Positions 27,358 through 37,621 of a DNA stretch of 64,000 nt are shown piece by piece. The stretch's first letter is position 1; each line of letters starts with the position of its first letter. A program made the translations under genes and the position numbers. A model generated the notes under the pieces. The model was not told the origin of the DNA, made no database searches, and saw only the letters and a program-made list of their open reading frames with translations. The DNA comes from Rhizobium favelukesii (lineage in GTDB: Bacteria > Pseudomonadota > Alphaproteobacteria > Rhizobiales > Rhizobiaceae): positions 496,001 to 560,000 of the forward strand of contig NZ_HG916854.1 in NCBI RefSeq assembly GCF_000577275.2. Direction: 5' to 3'.

Positions 27358-28373
27358 TGGAAAACTCAATCGAAAGAACATCCTCGGAGCTCCAACACGA
27401 GATCGACGCCGATCGCCGGCGTATCGAGGATCGGATAGACGCCATCCAGGAGCGAATGTCACCGGGGCAACTCATCGATGAAATGCTGGCCTACGCCAAG
27501 AGCAGCGGCGGCGGTGAATATGTTAGGAATCTCGGTCAATCTCTTAAGGCAAATCCGCTTCCGATCGCTCTCATGGGGGTCAGCTTGGCATGGCTCATGG
27601 CGAAACAGGAAACCCCGTCATCTGGGGGCGCTGCATCTCGTCCCGGTTTCAACGGTGACTATCCTCTCTATCAGGTCGAAGGACCTGTGCGGCGTATCGG
27701 CCCCCCAGAAACAACGGAAAATGGCGCCCGCTACAGCCATTTCACGGATGCCTCCGGAAAGCGACTGAAAGCACTGACCGACGATGCCGGACGACGTGCC
27801 GGCCACTTCATGGACGAGGCAGGAAGTTCCTATCGAGGCTTCGCGGATGCCAGTGGCAGGCAGCTCGAGGAAATTGTCGACGAGACGGGGGCAATTTTTG
27901 ACGCTGCGTCGGGATGGGCGTCGAAAACATGGGCTCAGGTCAAAGACACCGCAAGCACTATTGGGGCGCGAGCGTCGGATGCTGCCGGTTCACTATCGGA
28001 ACGATCCGCCTCGGCCGGCGAAAGAGTGCAAGAGCATGCGAGCAAGTTAAACGCGGCCATTCTCACTCACTTTCGGGACCAACCGCTCGTCGGCGGTGCG
28101 CTCGCATTTGCTGTAGGGGCTGCGATTGGCGCGGCGCTTCCACATACTGAGACGGAAGACGAGTTTCTCGGCGAAACCGCCGATGCGGCACGCAACGCTG
28201 TCTCGGCCCAGGCGTCGACCTTGGTCAATCAGGGGGCGGAGATCGCGTCCGACGCCTATGATAAGGCAGTCGCAGTCGCGTCTGACGTTCATGAGGTTGC
28301 CAGAGATCGCGTGGTCGAGGAGGTTGACGCGTTCAAATCAGATATAGGCAGGCAAGAACCACAGTCCTCGTGA
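27357..28373 (+). CDS. DUF3618 family protein
   Basis: 338 residues. The first 90 carry DUF3618 (ELQHEIDADRRRIEDRIDAI, ERMSPGQLIDEMLAYAKSSG, then a helix LKANPLPIALMGVSLAWLM). The middle is repetitive: FTDASGKRLKAL, FMDEAGSSYRGF, FADASGRQLEEI and similar units of about 23 residues. A second hydrophobic segment (LVGGALAFAVGAAIGAALP) and an Ala-rich helical tail follow. The ATG overlaps the preceding TGA (ATGG after TG). It probably links the membrane to another envelope or nucleoid component; function unknown. Confidence 0.82.
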   Translation: MENSIERTSSELQHEIDADRRRIEDRIDAIQERMSPGQLIDEMLAYAKSSGGGEYVRNLGQSLKANPLPIALMGVSLAWLMAKQETPSSGGAASRPGFNGDYPLYQVEGPVRRIGPPETTENGARYSHFTDASGKRLKALTDDAGRRAGHFMDEAGSSYRGFADASGRQLEEIVDETGAIFDAASGWASKTWAQVKDTASTIGARASDAAGSLSERSASAGERVQEHASKLNAAILTHFRDQPLVGGALAFAVGAAIGAALPHTETEDEFLGETADAARNAVSAQASTLVNQGAEIASDAYDKAVAVASDVHEVARDRVVEEVDAFKSDIGRQEPQSS

Positions 28374-29491
28374 AACCGTCGACGGGCTGGGAATGCCCGT
28401 GCCCACTCAGATTGTCGAGCACAGTCGCCATCCGAGTTGGGGCGAGAGTGTTCGTCGCACTGAGTAGGGCGAATATCGATCCTTTCGACAGATCCACGCC
28501 GGGTCAAGCCGAAGCCGGCTAAGGAAGGAACGCGGCGTGTCCGGGGCCGTACCCGCGAAGCTGTTCATTCTGCAAGAAACCGCAGCAGACCTGTACATGC
28601 AATCGTAGGCACTCGCCCGAACGCTAAAGCGCATTTTTGCCGTCATCCGGCACGAGCGATAGCGGAAGACGGCCTTGGCTTGAAAGCGCCACATCCGGAC
28701 CGGGATGCCGCGAGTCGCCGCTCGACTCGACGGGGTCAGTTCCTGCTGAGGGCGAAATGACGCCCTAAGCCTCGGTCAGCGTTGGCTCCGGGATGATCGC
28801 CAGATCAATAAACGGAACGTATCGCTTCCACCGCTATAAGGTTTGCAAGCTTCTCGGATAGTACCGGGTCCGATACAGCCCGAGCAAGTGTGACGCCGCC
28901 GGTAAGCAAGGTGACGCCGACCTTCCGCGAGACAGCTCAATGTACCTTGCATTGAAGACTTGGGTACGCGTTCCCTCGTGAATACGGAACTTTGCGATCT
29001 GGCGCTTCGTGCCGACAGGCTATGTCATCGATCTCCGGGAAATTCCGCCGCGAATGCCTGACCGCCGAGGGCAATGGCAACTGATCTTGGAAGCTCTCTC
29101 CGGAGCGCAATGCAACCAAGTGAGTCGTGGAAAAGGATAATCGATTGCTGTGAGGTCAGGTCGCGTGGCATCCACGACTTGGAATAGAGAGCTTTCCCTC
29201 AGGACACCCGACCCAGTGTTCCACCTCTTCAATCTCGGTCATCCAAGCCTCCGCCATCGAGCGTCGCATCAGCCAAGCACATGCCGGAGAATGCCCGCCG
29301 TGACAATTCCAATAATGACAGTAGGAAGAAGGGGCAGTCGCGGGGCGGCCAGCACGGTGACGCCCAAGGCATCAGGTCAGAATCGGCATTCGGCCGATGG
29401 CTTATTGGGGACTTTCTCAGCGAACGAATTCGAGATTGGGGAGCGTTGGCCGGGCCAGTATGCTAGTCTGTGCATAGCAGGAACGGGCGCT
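28374..29491. other. Long stretch without a recognised gene
   Basis: About 1.1 kb. No frame shows a family motif. On the minus strand near 29280-29380 a short frame (LGVTVLAAPRLPLLPTVIIG, then IVTAGILRHVLG) looks like the last helix of a lost transporter. Confidence 0.4.
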
Positions 29492-31270
29492 ATGAGCGAG
29501 ACGCGAAAAATTGCGGCGATCCTGGTCGCGGATGTAGTCGGCTACAGTCGTCTCGCTGGTGCGGACGAGGATCGCATTCTGGCGCGGCTGCGGGCACTGC
29601 GCAGCGATCTGATCGATCCGACCATCGCCGTGCACAACGGCCGCGTGGTTAAGCGCACCGGAGACGGAAGTCTCATCGAATTCCGCAGTGTCGTCGACGC
29701 CGTACGGTGTGCAATCGAGGTTCAGAGCGCCATGCTCGAGCGCAACGCCGGCGTACCGCAGGAGCGCCGTATCGAGTTCCGGATCGGCATCCATCTGGGC
29801 GATGTCGTCGAGGAAAGCGATGGCGACCTGATGGGCGACGGCGTCAACATCGCCTCGCGATTGGAAGGAATTGCTAAGCCCGGCGGTATCTGTCTATCTG
29901 AAGACGCCTACCGCCAGGTGAAGGCTCGGCTCGAGCTTCCTCCAACCGATCTCGGTGCGACGCAACTCAAGAACATCGCTGAGCCGATCCGGGTCTATTC
30001 GCTTCAGGTCGGCATCGTCGCGCAGCCAGAGCCGGCGATAGCAGAGACCGGTGTCCCCGCAGGACCTTCGGTGCCGCCTGTTCCTGGTAAGCCATCTATC
30101 GCCGTGCTTGCGTTCAACAACATGAGCGGCGATGCCGAACAGGAGTATTTCTCCGACGGTATCAGCGAGGACATCATTACTGACCTTTCGAGGCTGTCCG
30201 AGTTGCACGTGATCGCTCGCAACTCGTCTTTCGTATACAAGAAGGCAGCGGTCTCCGTGCCAGAGGTAGCAAGGGCGCTTGGCGTCCGCTACGTGCTCGA
30301 GGGCAGCGTGCGCAAGGCGGGCAACCGGGTACGCGTCACAGCGCAATTGATCGACGCGAGCAACGGCGGACATGTCTGGGCCAGTCGGTTTGATCGCGAT
30401 CTCGTGGACATTTTCGCAGTTCAGGATGAAATCACCCAGGAGATCGTGGCTGCGCTCAAGCTGAAGCTGACGGCCGGCGACAAGGATCGCCTTTCCCAAG
30501 GGCGCGCAGTCAACGTGGAGGCGTACGAATTCTACTTGCGTGCTCGGGAGCGAGCGTCAGCGCATACCCGAAACGGAAATATCGCCGCGCGCAGTCTGGC
30601 AACCGCAGCCCTCGGTCTCGATCCGGGCTATGTGGCGGCCCACGCACTGATTTCGTTCACCCGTGTGCTCGACTACGTTAACGCCTGGAGCACCGACCCG
30701 GAAGGCTCGCTCCGGATTGGGCGAGAGCTCGCGCAACAGGCAGTGGAAATGGCCGAGGAGCAGCCCAACGGTCACTTCGCGCTGGCAGTGGCCAGCATGT
30801 GGAGCCGGCAAATGGACCGGGCGTGGGCCGAGGTGGAACGCGGACTCGCGCTTGCGCCAAACTCCGTCGATCTCCATATGGCGAAGGCCCATATGCAAAT
30901 ATTTTCCGGCGATCCGGCCGATGCGCTTGAAACGCTCGATGCCGTGATGCGGCTGGACCCGCACTATCCGGAAGTGCTGCTCCAATTTCGCGCGGAGGCG
31001 CTGTTTTCCCTCGATGAGTATCAAGAGGCGATTGATGTGATCAACGAGCGGCTCGAACGAAACCCGCAATCTGAGACGGCCTATGCCCTGCTTGCGTCGT
31101 GCTATGGTCACCTCGGTCGGCCGCAGGAGAGCCGGATGGCTTGGGAGCACGCGCTCCAGATAAATCCTGGTTTCTCTGTCGAGCGTCGCCGCCGCGTCCT
31201 TCCGTTCCGGAACCCCAACGATTTTGAGCGCCGCGTTGAAGGACTGCGCAAGGCGGGGCTGACGGTCTAA
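29492..31270 (+). CDS. Class III adenylate/guanylate cyclase with TolB-like and TPR domains
   Basis: 592 residues from ATG 29492. The cyclase domain (1-175) keeps both metal aspartates (Asp14 in VADVVGYS, Asp58 in KRTGDGS), Lys54, and Asn119/Arg123 in GVNIASR, so it should be active. Residues 200-390 are TolB-like ([32 protein letters not shown]) and the rest TPR. This is the common rhizobial cytosolic cyclase layout; the C-terminal part probably senses or binds a partner. The frame is open to 29150, but no start there has a ribosome site and the cyclase fold begins at [11 protein letters not shown]. Confidence 0.9.
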   Translation: MSETRKIAAILVADVVGYSRLAGADEDRILARLRALRSDLIDPTIAVHNGRVVKRTGDGSLIEFRSVVDAVRCAIEVQSAMLERNAGVPQERRIEFRIGIHLGDVVEESDGDLMGDGVNIASRLEGIAKPGGICLSEDAYRQVKARLELPPTDLGATQLKNIAEPIRVYSLQVGIVAQPEPAIAETGVPAGPSVPPVPGKPSIAVLAFNNMSGDAEQEYFSDGISEDIITDLSRLSELHVIARNSSFVYKKAAVSVPEVARALGVRYVLEGSVRKAGNRVRVTAQLIDASNGGHVWASRFDRDLVDIFAVQDEITQEIVAALKLKLTAGDKDRLSQGRAVNVEAYEFYLRARERASAHTRNGNIAARSLATAALGLDPGYVAAHALISFTRVLDYVNAWSTDPEGSLRIGRELAQQAVEMAEEQPNGHFALAVASMWSRQMDRAWAEVERGLALAPNSVDLHMAKAHMQIFSGDPADALETLDAVMRLDPHYPEVLLQFRAEALFSLDEYQEAIDVINERLERNPQSETAYALLASCYGHLGRPQESRMAWEHALQINPGFSVERRRRVLPFRNPNDFERRVEGLRKAGLTV

Positions 31271-31370
31271 CGCGCGCGGAGGTCGCACGGAATGCGCCAG
31301 ATGCGACGAGGGAGCCGATAAGCTCGTAATCGGAAGCTTCTGCTCAATCGGATCGAGCGCCTCCTTCATT

Positions 31371-31725
31371 ATGGCGGGTAATCAGGGGCACCGTAATGAA
31401 TGGATCAGCACGTTTCCGTTTTTCTGGATGCCGGAGGTGGCCGAATTCAGCGGAGCGGAAAACGGATATCGGCGACACCGTGATCGGCAACGATGTCTGG
31501 ATCGGCTTTGAGGTTATCGTCATGCCTGGTGTCGAGGAGCTACTTGAAGTGAAGTGGTGGGATTGGTCTGATGCCCAGTTGAGGGAGACGATGCCGATCT
31601 TGACGAACGGCGACGTGGAGGCACTTCATCGCCACTGGCGTCGCCCAATCGCCAAGCCTGACACGAACAGGTCGTCCGGAATTCGACCGGGGCGGACCGT
31701 CACACCTGCTGACAAGTTAACATAG
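31371..31725 (+). pseudogene. Xenobiotic (CatB-type) acetyltransferase remnant
   Basis: The first frame reads [20 protein letters not shown] and [13 protein letters not shown], the CatB/Vat pattern. A frameshift leads into [21 protein letters not shown], after which roughly 55 residues of the left-handed beta-helix are missing. The sequence rejoins at the family C-terminus (EVKWWDWSDAQLRETMPIL). Without the central helix and with a broken frame it cannot work. Confidence 0.75.
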
Positions 31726-31955
31726 CGGTCTAGAACATTTGCTCCCACCAGGGTCGGCCGAAAAGCGCGGGTTGCCGCGAACTTGGATTTCTTCAATACG
31801 ATCCGCCAAAATCCGTCATCGCGGGTGATTGGAGAGCCTTCCGCGTTTCCACGTAGCGTCGAGGAAGGCAGGCGGTCTCAGTCGCTAAGTTCCGCCTTTT
31901 CCCGTTGATTTCGCCTCGCCGACCAAGCAGTCGATCCTACGCCCCGCAGGGCCGG

Positions 31956-32810
31956 TCACTTCCGGGATGCGCGAGCAGCAGCCTTCATCGGGATAGGTCG
32001 CGACCCCACAAGCGCTGCAGCGTGCTCCACAATCCAGGCGATCTCAAGCGCCGCCTCATCGAGCACACCGCGACGAGCGAGTTCCACCTCCCACTTGGAA
32101 CCGTCGGCGACGAGCTTCCACATGTGTTCCTGCAATTGCCGCACCCGCTCGATTGCCGCTTGCACGACACCGACTTCAGACTCCAGCCCGTATGCGTGAA
32201 GCAGCAAACGAAAGCGGCGGGCCTTTTCGTCGACACCGGTCGCAAGTCCGTGTGCTCGACACTTCGCGTCACGCCAGAACGGCACCCAACGCCAGGCGAT
32301 GAACCCGAGGTCCCACGCGCGAGGCCCTGGTGCCGCGGCGTCCCAATCGATGAAAGCAACCGGCAGGCCTGCGCGAAAGACGACATTCCATGGCGTGAGA
32401 TCGTTGTGACAAACCGTCTCGACAGGTTGCTGAGCCTTTAAGCGCCACTCGCGGTCAGCCCACGGAAAGGTCGCCGCCGCATCGTGATAGGCACGTACGA
32501 GCGCGCCGAGATGCCCGAGCACGTCGTCGCGCCAGACATAGTCTGGGAGACGGACGTCGAAGCGGCCACCTTCGTCGGGGATGAACCCGGCGCCTTGGCC
32601 GACCTCGCCCTCGATATAGGTCAGAACCTCTCGCCCCTGGTCATCAAAGCCATGCGCACGCGGCGCCCCAGCAAATCCTTCACGTTCAATGTGCTGCAGA
32701 AGATCAAGGACGGCGGGAGACCAAGCGCGACCGCTGCGCCGAACTGTTTGACCGACCCGAACGACTCTCGAGTCCGCACCGCCCTCTAGGGGAATCTCTG
32801 GCTCAACCAT
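31956..32810 (-). CDS. Aminoglycoside-phosphotransferase-like kinase
   Basis: 284 residues with the APH kinase core: VCHNDLTPWNVVF (Brenner-type catalytic loop) and AFIDWDAAAPGPRAWDLGF (the DFG equivalent). The N-terminal lobe is short and begins with a typical antiparallel start (VVRVGQTVRRSGRAWSPAV). It could modify an aminoglycoside or another small hydroxylated metabolite; homologues of this type are often uncharacterised. It is convergent with the broken CatB-type gene at 31371. Confidence 0.85.
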   Translation of the reverse strand: MVEPEIPLEGGADSRVVRVGQTVRRSGRAWSPAVLDLLQHIEREGFAGAPRAHGFDDQGREVLTYIEGEVGQGAGFIPDEGGRFDVRLPDYVWRDDVLGHLGALVRAYHDAAATFPWADREWRLKAQQPVETVCHNDLTPWNVVFRAGLPVAFIDWDAAAPGPRAWDLGFIAWRWVPFWRDAKCRAHGLATGVDEKARRFRLLLHAYGLESEVGVVQAAIERVRQLQEHMWKLVADGSKWEVELARRGVLDEAALEIAWIVEHAAALVGSRPIPMKAAARASRK

Positions 32811-33006
32811 ACGTCCAACTAGCTCTCACTGTCGCGCGCTTGCGGTCTGGAAGCTTAGGCGCGGAGCAGATGATCGGTCAAATCGAAGATATCCTCGGTC
32901 CGAGAGCGGTCGGTCACTTCCGGATTGCGCCGCCAGAAATAGACGGTCGCGGCAATATGCTCGAACCTAGTGCCTTATCGAATAGGCTCGGCGACAACGG
33001 GCCGCA

Positions 33007-33198
33007 TCACTCGTTTTTCGCATGCTTATCGCCGTTCGGAGCGTTCCGCTTGCGGGCCGGACGTAGCTTGTCGAAGCCCATATAGTGGTCGACATCCGAC
33101 GTGTTCCATCTGCCGGCCAGATAGCTGATTGCAATCACCGCGGCAAAGATGAGCAAGGCATAGATCGCATCCATATCCCCAATGTAGCGCGCAAGCAT
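33007..33198 (-). CDS. Small membrane protein (63 aa)
   Basis: One membrane helix near the N-terminus (AIYALLIFAAVIAISYLAG) followed by a basic, polar tail (DKLRPARKRNAPNGDKHAKN). No family assigned. The composition and clean boundary support it; the ribosome site is weak. Confidence 0.5.
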   Translation of the reverse strand: MLARYIGDMDAIYALLIFAAVIAISYLAGRWNTSDVDHYMGFDKLRPARKRNAPNGDKHAKNE

Positions 33199-33354
33199 CG
33201 GTTAGACACCTGTTGGCTTTTCGCTGGCACAAGCCCCGTTGGCATCACGGAACTGCTTGTGGCTGAGCTCGCTTATCGAGAGGGGCATGCCCGAAAACGA
33301 CCGCTGTGGGCAACAAACTCAAGTGCCCATGAGACAGCGAGGGGCAGACAAAGC

Positions 33355-34761
33355 TCACGACAGGGCGAAGATTCTTACCTCCCGCCCGATGCCCTGAAGT
33401 TCCTCCATCCGCGACACCGATGTGATGCCGCTGTCTCGTAGGATCTCTGAAACTTGGGCATCACCGACAATCGCCTCCGTCGTCAGGATCACATTGGGAT
33501 CAGCAAGGCCCTGTACGCGGGAGGCGATATTGACAGTCTGGCCGAAGTAGTCCTGCCGGTCGTTGAGGTTGACTGCGAGGCATGGTCCCTCATGGATGCC
33601 GATCTTCAGGAGAAGATCGTCGCTGCCGTGTTCGGTATTTAACCGTAGCATCGCCTCTCGCATCCGCAGCGCGGCCGCCACCGCGCGGTCCGGGCTCGGG
33701 AAGGTCGCCATCACTGCATCGCCTATGGTCTTGACAACCGCTCCGGCCTCTGTGGCGACGATCTCGTGGAGAACCCTGAAATGCGCTCGCACCAGATCGA
33801 AAGCTGCAAGATCTCCGATGCGCTCGTAGAGAGCGGTCGAGCCCCTCAAGTCAGTGAAGAGGAAGGTCAGGCTTGTGATCTTGAGGCGCTGGTCGACGTC
33901 AATTGTGTCGGTCCGATAGATGTCCCGGAAGCTCTGGTTCGTCAGTAGACGCTTGGCTGTCAGAAAAGCCCGCCTGCGGCCCAGTAGGTCGTGCAGCTCG
34001 TCTCCTGCGACGCAAACGTTCGGTACCACTCTGCGATCGGTGTGGTTCTCGAGGGTGAGCCGCAGTAGGCCAGGATGGAGGGTAACCGTTTCGTTCAACG
34101 CATGCACCTGACTGATGACCATTGAGAGGTTCTGACGTTCGTCGGTGGGCTCGCCCTTTACGTCGATGAACTGCGCCGAGTGTGTCACCGCATCGAAGAT
34201 GATGACGAATTGCGCTGGCAGTTGTAGTGAGACGAAAGCCTTTTCGCCCGGATCCAACTCGATCATCTCCAATAGGATGCGTGCGAACCTCTCTTCGAAG
34301 TTCTCTGGCAAGTCGACTCCGGAGCTGAAGAAGATTTGGCGGTAGTACTCAAGTGGAGGCAACCGATCGGGATCGTGGGCAGCAATCCTGCGCACTCTCG
34401 GGCTGACCGTGAACGTTACCTCTACCATCTCGTCGAGGGTTGGTTCGTATCCGGCGGCGCAGAGCGCGCAATGGTACGCCTCTCGGTCGACTGCTTTCAG
34501 GGTTGTGCCGGTGTCAAGGACGCCGCCGCATCCTGGGCAAAGGACATTCCAGGTCATCTCGAACGCGCCTATGCGTGCTGCATGTAGAAGCGCTGCGATC
34601 GTTTTCTCTTCATCGAGATGATGCGCATCGGCGAAGGCGAGCGCATTGATGCGGTTGAGTTCGCGATCCGAGCCACCCATGACTACGTTCTCGATACACT
34701 CCACCGTCTGCGGGTCAGCCGCCTGTCGCAGGGCAGCAAAAAGCACGTCCACTTCGCTCAT
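33355..34761 (-). CDS. Class III cyclase with zinc-ribbon DUF5939-type N-terminal domain
   Basis: 468 residues. The N-terminal 290 residues resemble DUF5939: a helical head, a four-cysteine zinc ribbon (Cys75, Cys78, Cys98, Cys101) and a beta-rich part. The cyclase domain (296-468) is complete: Asp304 in FTDLRGST, Lys344 and Asp348 in KTIGDAV, and Asn411/Arg415 in VNIASR. It should make cAMP (or cGMP) in response to a signal read by the unusual N-terminus. It stands alone, with no operon partner. Confidence 0.88.
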   Translation of the reverse strand: MSEVDVLFAALRQAADPQTVECIENVVMGGSDRELNRINALAFADAHHLDEEKTIAALLHAARIGAFEMTWNVLCPGCGGVLDTGTTLKAVDREAYHCALCAAGYEPTLDEMVEVTFTVSPRVRRIAAHDPDRLPPLEYYRQIFFSSGVDLPENFEERFARILLEMIELDPGEKAFVSLQLPAQFVIIFDAVTHSAQFIDVKGEPTDERQNLSMVISQVHALNETVTLHPGLLRLTLENHTDRRVVPNVCVAGDELHDLLGRRRAFLTAKRLLTNQSFRDIYRTDTIDVDQRLKITSLTFLFTDLRGSTALYERIGDLAAFDLVRAHFRVLHEIVATEAGAVVKTIGDAVMATFPSPDRAVAAALRMREAMLRLNTEHGSDDLLLKIGIHEGPCLAVNLNDRQDYFGQTVNIASRVQGLADPNVILTTEAIVGDAQVSEILRDSGITSVSRMEELQGIGREVRIFALS

Positions 34762-35218
34762 TAGACAAGCCTCTGTGCACGGAACGCTACGGCGGACGAC
34801 GCCAGGTTACCGGGACTATAACACGGGAATTTCCTGATAGAAATCTCGACGAATGGACGCTGCTGGCTTCCCGATCTCCTTGGATTGTCGATACCGTCGT
34901 AAGCGGTCACGGATCGGTATTGCTAGAATGGCACCTTGAGCCGGTAAACACTCTTTCGATTTTGGTTGGCTGGACATTTCCGGTGTTCGACGAACGCGGA
35001 GCCCCTATTCGGGAACGGGCGTCACCAACTGCGCGAATTTGTATTTCCTTGGCTGCATTGGATGCACACTTTCAAGTCCAGCCTGCTCTTTGGGGTTGGT
35101 GAAGAGGCTGCCTACATTGCCGATCACATGGTCGCGAGAAGCCACGCAATTCAATGACGAGCGACCGCTTTGGCCGGAAAGCACAGCCTCGCCGACACAA
35201 TAAGCCTCAGCCGACCGG
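34762..35218. other. Stretch without a recognised gene
   Basis: About 460 bases upstream of the cyclase; short frames only, none with motifs. Confidence 0.45.
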
Positions 35219-37099
35219 TTAGGTCGCTGGCGATGCCGGCAAAGGTTCGTTGATTTCTTCAGGAATAAAGCCGCCGGTCTGGCGTTTCCACAGACGGGCA
35301 AACAAGCCATCCCGTTCGACCAGTTCGTCCGGCCTGCCTTCTTCTAGGATACGGCCCTGATCTAGCACGACGATGCGGTCCATCATGGCAATGGTCGAAA
35401 GGCGATGTGCGATGGCAATCACCGTCTTGCCCTCCATCACCAAGTTGAGTTTTTCCTGAATGGCGGCCTCAGATTCGCTGTCGAGGGCGGAGGTCGCCTC
35501 GTCGAGCACGAGGATCGGCGCGTCCTTCAGCAAAACGCGGGCGATTGCTACGCGCTGCCGTTGACCACCGGATAGCTTGATGCCGCGGTCTCCGACGAAG
35601 GCGTCATAACCCTTACGGCCTTCGCCGTCCGCAAGATCGGTGATGAATACATCGGCCCTTGCTGTCTTCGCGGCGTGTTCGATCTCATCCTTTGTCGCCT
35701 CCGGTCGGCCATAGCGTATATTGTCGCCGACCGATCGGTGCAGCAGCGCGACGTCTTGCGCGATGACCCCGATGTTGCGGCGAAGACTTGCCTGCGTGAC
35801 CGTGCGGATGTCCAGACCGTCGATCAGGATCGCGCCGTCCCCGATGTCGTAGAAACGCAGCAGCAGACTCACCAGCGTCGTCTTGCCTGCCCCGGAGAGG
35901 CCGACCAGCCCCACCTTCTCGCCGGGCCGAACCGTCAGAGACAGATTATCGATGACGGGCTTTCCAGACTTGTATGCAAAAGAAACGTCTTGGAAACGAA
36001 TTTCGCCGCTGTTGACCGTGAGGCTCGCCGCGTCAGGCCGATCGATGATGGTGGGCGGCGTCGTCATCACCGGCATCGCGTCCTTGATCGTCCCTATCGC
36101 CTGGAAGATCTGCTGGCCCATCTGCAGGAAGGTGAAGATCTGCGTGGAGAGCCGCTGGAGAATGTAGACCGCGCCGACGAACTCGCCGACCGTCAGAAAG
36201 CCGTTGACGAGACCCGAGAAACCGATCGCCAGCATCACCAGCCAGAGCGTCGTGTTGAGGACCACGACAATCAGTTCCGAGGTGCGGTAGATGCGCTGTT
36301 CTCCGTGCTGCGTGTGTATGGCCTTTCGGATGATGCGGCTGATGGCGCCGGCTTCGCTGTCTTCGGCGGCGAACTGCTTGATCATCTGCATGTTGGTGTA
36401 GAGATCGGTGATGGCGCCGGCCACCAAGCTGCGCTGCTTGGCGGTGCGGCGCGAACGCTCGGCAAAGATCGGCGCCATCTTGATGGTGAGCGCCACATTG
36501 AGCGCGATCCAGATTACGACTGGCAAGGCGAGCTGCCAGGACAGGCTCGACAGCAGGACCACTGAGCCGACCAGCTGCAGCAGGAAGCGCGGAATGGACT
36601 GGAAGGCAGCAATGATCTGCTGCTGGACGGCGGACGATACCTGCTGCAGGCGCGAGGCGACCTGTCCGGCGTAGAGATCATGGAAAAAGGCGAGATCCTG
36701 CCGCTCCACCGCCTTGTGCCCCTGCCACTGGATGGCGGCCGGCATGCCGATGCCGAGCGTATGCGAGTTGAGTGTGTTTAGAAGGAAGGAGGCGATTGGC
36801 ATGGCCGGAAAGATCAGAAGCCCGAGAAACGTCAGGAGTGGCCATTCGCGGTGCAGGAAGGCGGATGCGCCCTTCTGCGATACGCCATCGACAATGACCG
36901 AAAGCCCCCAGACGATGGTCAGGTTGATGGCCTCCATCGCCATGGATGAAAGTGCGAGGGAAATCAGCACGCCACGGAACATCGAGATGAAGTGCACGAG
37001 GACGGCTACGGGCCCCTTGGAAGGCAGCGGCCGGTAGGGAATATCGAGCGGGCGGATCAGCGTTTCGAAGGGACGGTAGATCGCATCTGAAATCGACAT
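35219..37099 (-). CDS. ABC exporter, fused membrane and ATPase domains (MsbA/LmrA type)
   Basis: 626 residues. Six membrane helices in the first 340 residues (for example VLISLALSSMAMEAINLTIV and LLQLVGSVVLLSSLSWQLAL) are followed by an ATPase domain. It has Walker A GLSGAGKTTL, signature LSGGQRQRVAIARVL, Walker B ILVLDEATSALD and the switch histidine in AIAHRLST. It works as a homodimer or with a partner half, exporting lipids, drugs or peptides; no substrate clue is nearby. The ATG at 37099 begins MSISDAIYRPFE. Confidence 0.92.
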   Translation of the reverse strand: MSISDAIYRPFETLIRPLDIPYRPLPSKGPVAVLVHFISMFRGVLISLALSSMAMEAINLTIVWGLSVIVDGVSQKGASAFLHREWPLLTFLGLLIFPAMPIASFLLNTLNSHTLGIGMPAAIQWQGHKAVERQDLAFFHDLYAGQVASRLQQVSSAVQQQIIAAFQSIPRFLLQLVGSVVLLSSLSWQLALPVVIWIALNVALTIKMAPIFAERSRRTAKQRSLVAGAITDLYTNMQMIKQFAAEDSEAGAISRIIRKAIHTQHGEQRIYRTSELIVVVLNTTLWLVMLAIGFSGLVNGFLTVGEFVGAVYILQRLSTQIFTFLQMGQQIFQAIGTIKDAMPVMTTPPTIIDRPDAASLTVNSGEIRFQDVSFAYKSGKPVIDNLSLTVRPGEKVGLVGLSGAGKTTLVSLLLRFYDIGDGAILIDGLDIRTVTQASLRRNIGVIAQDVALLHRSVGDNIRYGRPEATKDEIEHAAKTARADVFITDLADGEGRKGYDAFVGDRGIKLSGGQRQRVAIARVLLKDAPILVLDEATSALDSESEAAIQEKLNLVMEGKTVIAIAHRLSTIAMMDRIVVLDQGRILEEGRPDELVERDGLFARLWKRQTGGFIPEEINEPLPASPAT

Positions 37100-37621
37100 G
37101 GGCCGCTCGGGTCAATAATCGGGAGGAGGGCGAGGGGACTCAGCTATGCAGGTCGCATAGGACCATCTTCCGATTGCAATCTCAATCAGAAAATCTCCGC
37201 AAATCTCCTGGAATGGGAAGGGTCGCAAATGTCGGATCTGAGATCGTGGGAGAGTGCCTGGGGCGTCCGACGTTCCTGCCTCGTTGATCTAGGGAACCTG
37301 CTGAACACCTGTCGGCCCGTGAACGTCCCTCGGGATCGATAACGAAAGGGCCGGTCTCTTCCGGAAAGTGTCGACAGCGTGTGTAATCCGCCGGTCCCAC
37401 GAGGGCGATCCCAGTATCTCCCAGCCGAGATGAAGGGAGAGGACGATATTTTACGCTGCGTCAGACGTGTCGCTACGCTCAGTGACGAACTGCATGATCC
37501 ATGTTCCATTTCTGTTCTAACTATTGACTGAGGGAGCTCCTAATGGGGCATGGCGGGGCTGGACGAAACGGGTCGCCTTGCCATTTACTGGATTCTAATA
37601 AAGTCGAGGGAGTTTAGGAGC
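37100..37621. other. Intergenic stretch between exporter and DUF982 gene
   Basis: About 520 bases, no recognised gene or repeat. Confidence 0.45.

Noticed and set aside
29150..29491. N-terminal extension of the cyclase
   Set aside because: No ribosome site, non-protein-like composition, and the cyclase fold starts at 29492.
35675..36565. 296-codon plus-strand frame
   Set aside because: Antisense shadow of the ABC exporter, with biased composition (Asp, Arg, His) typical of such frames.
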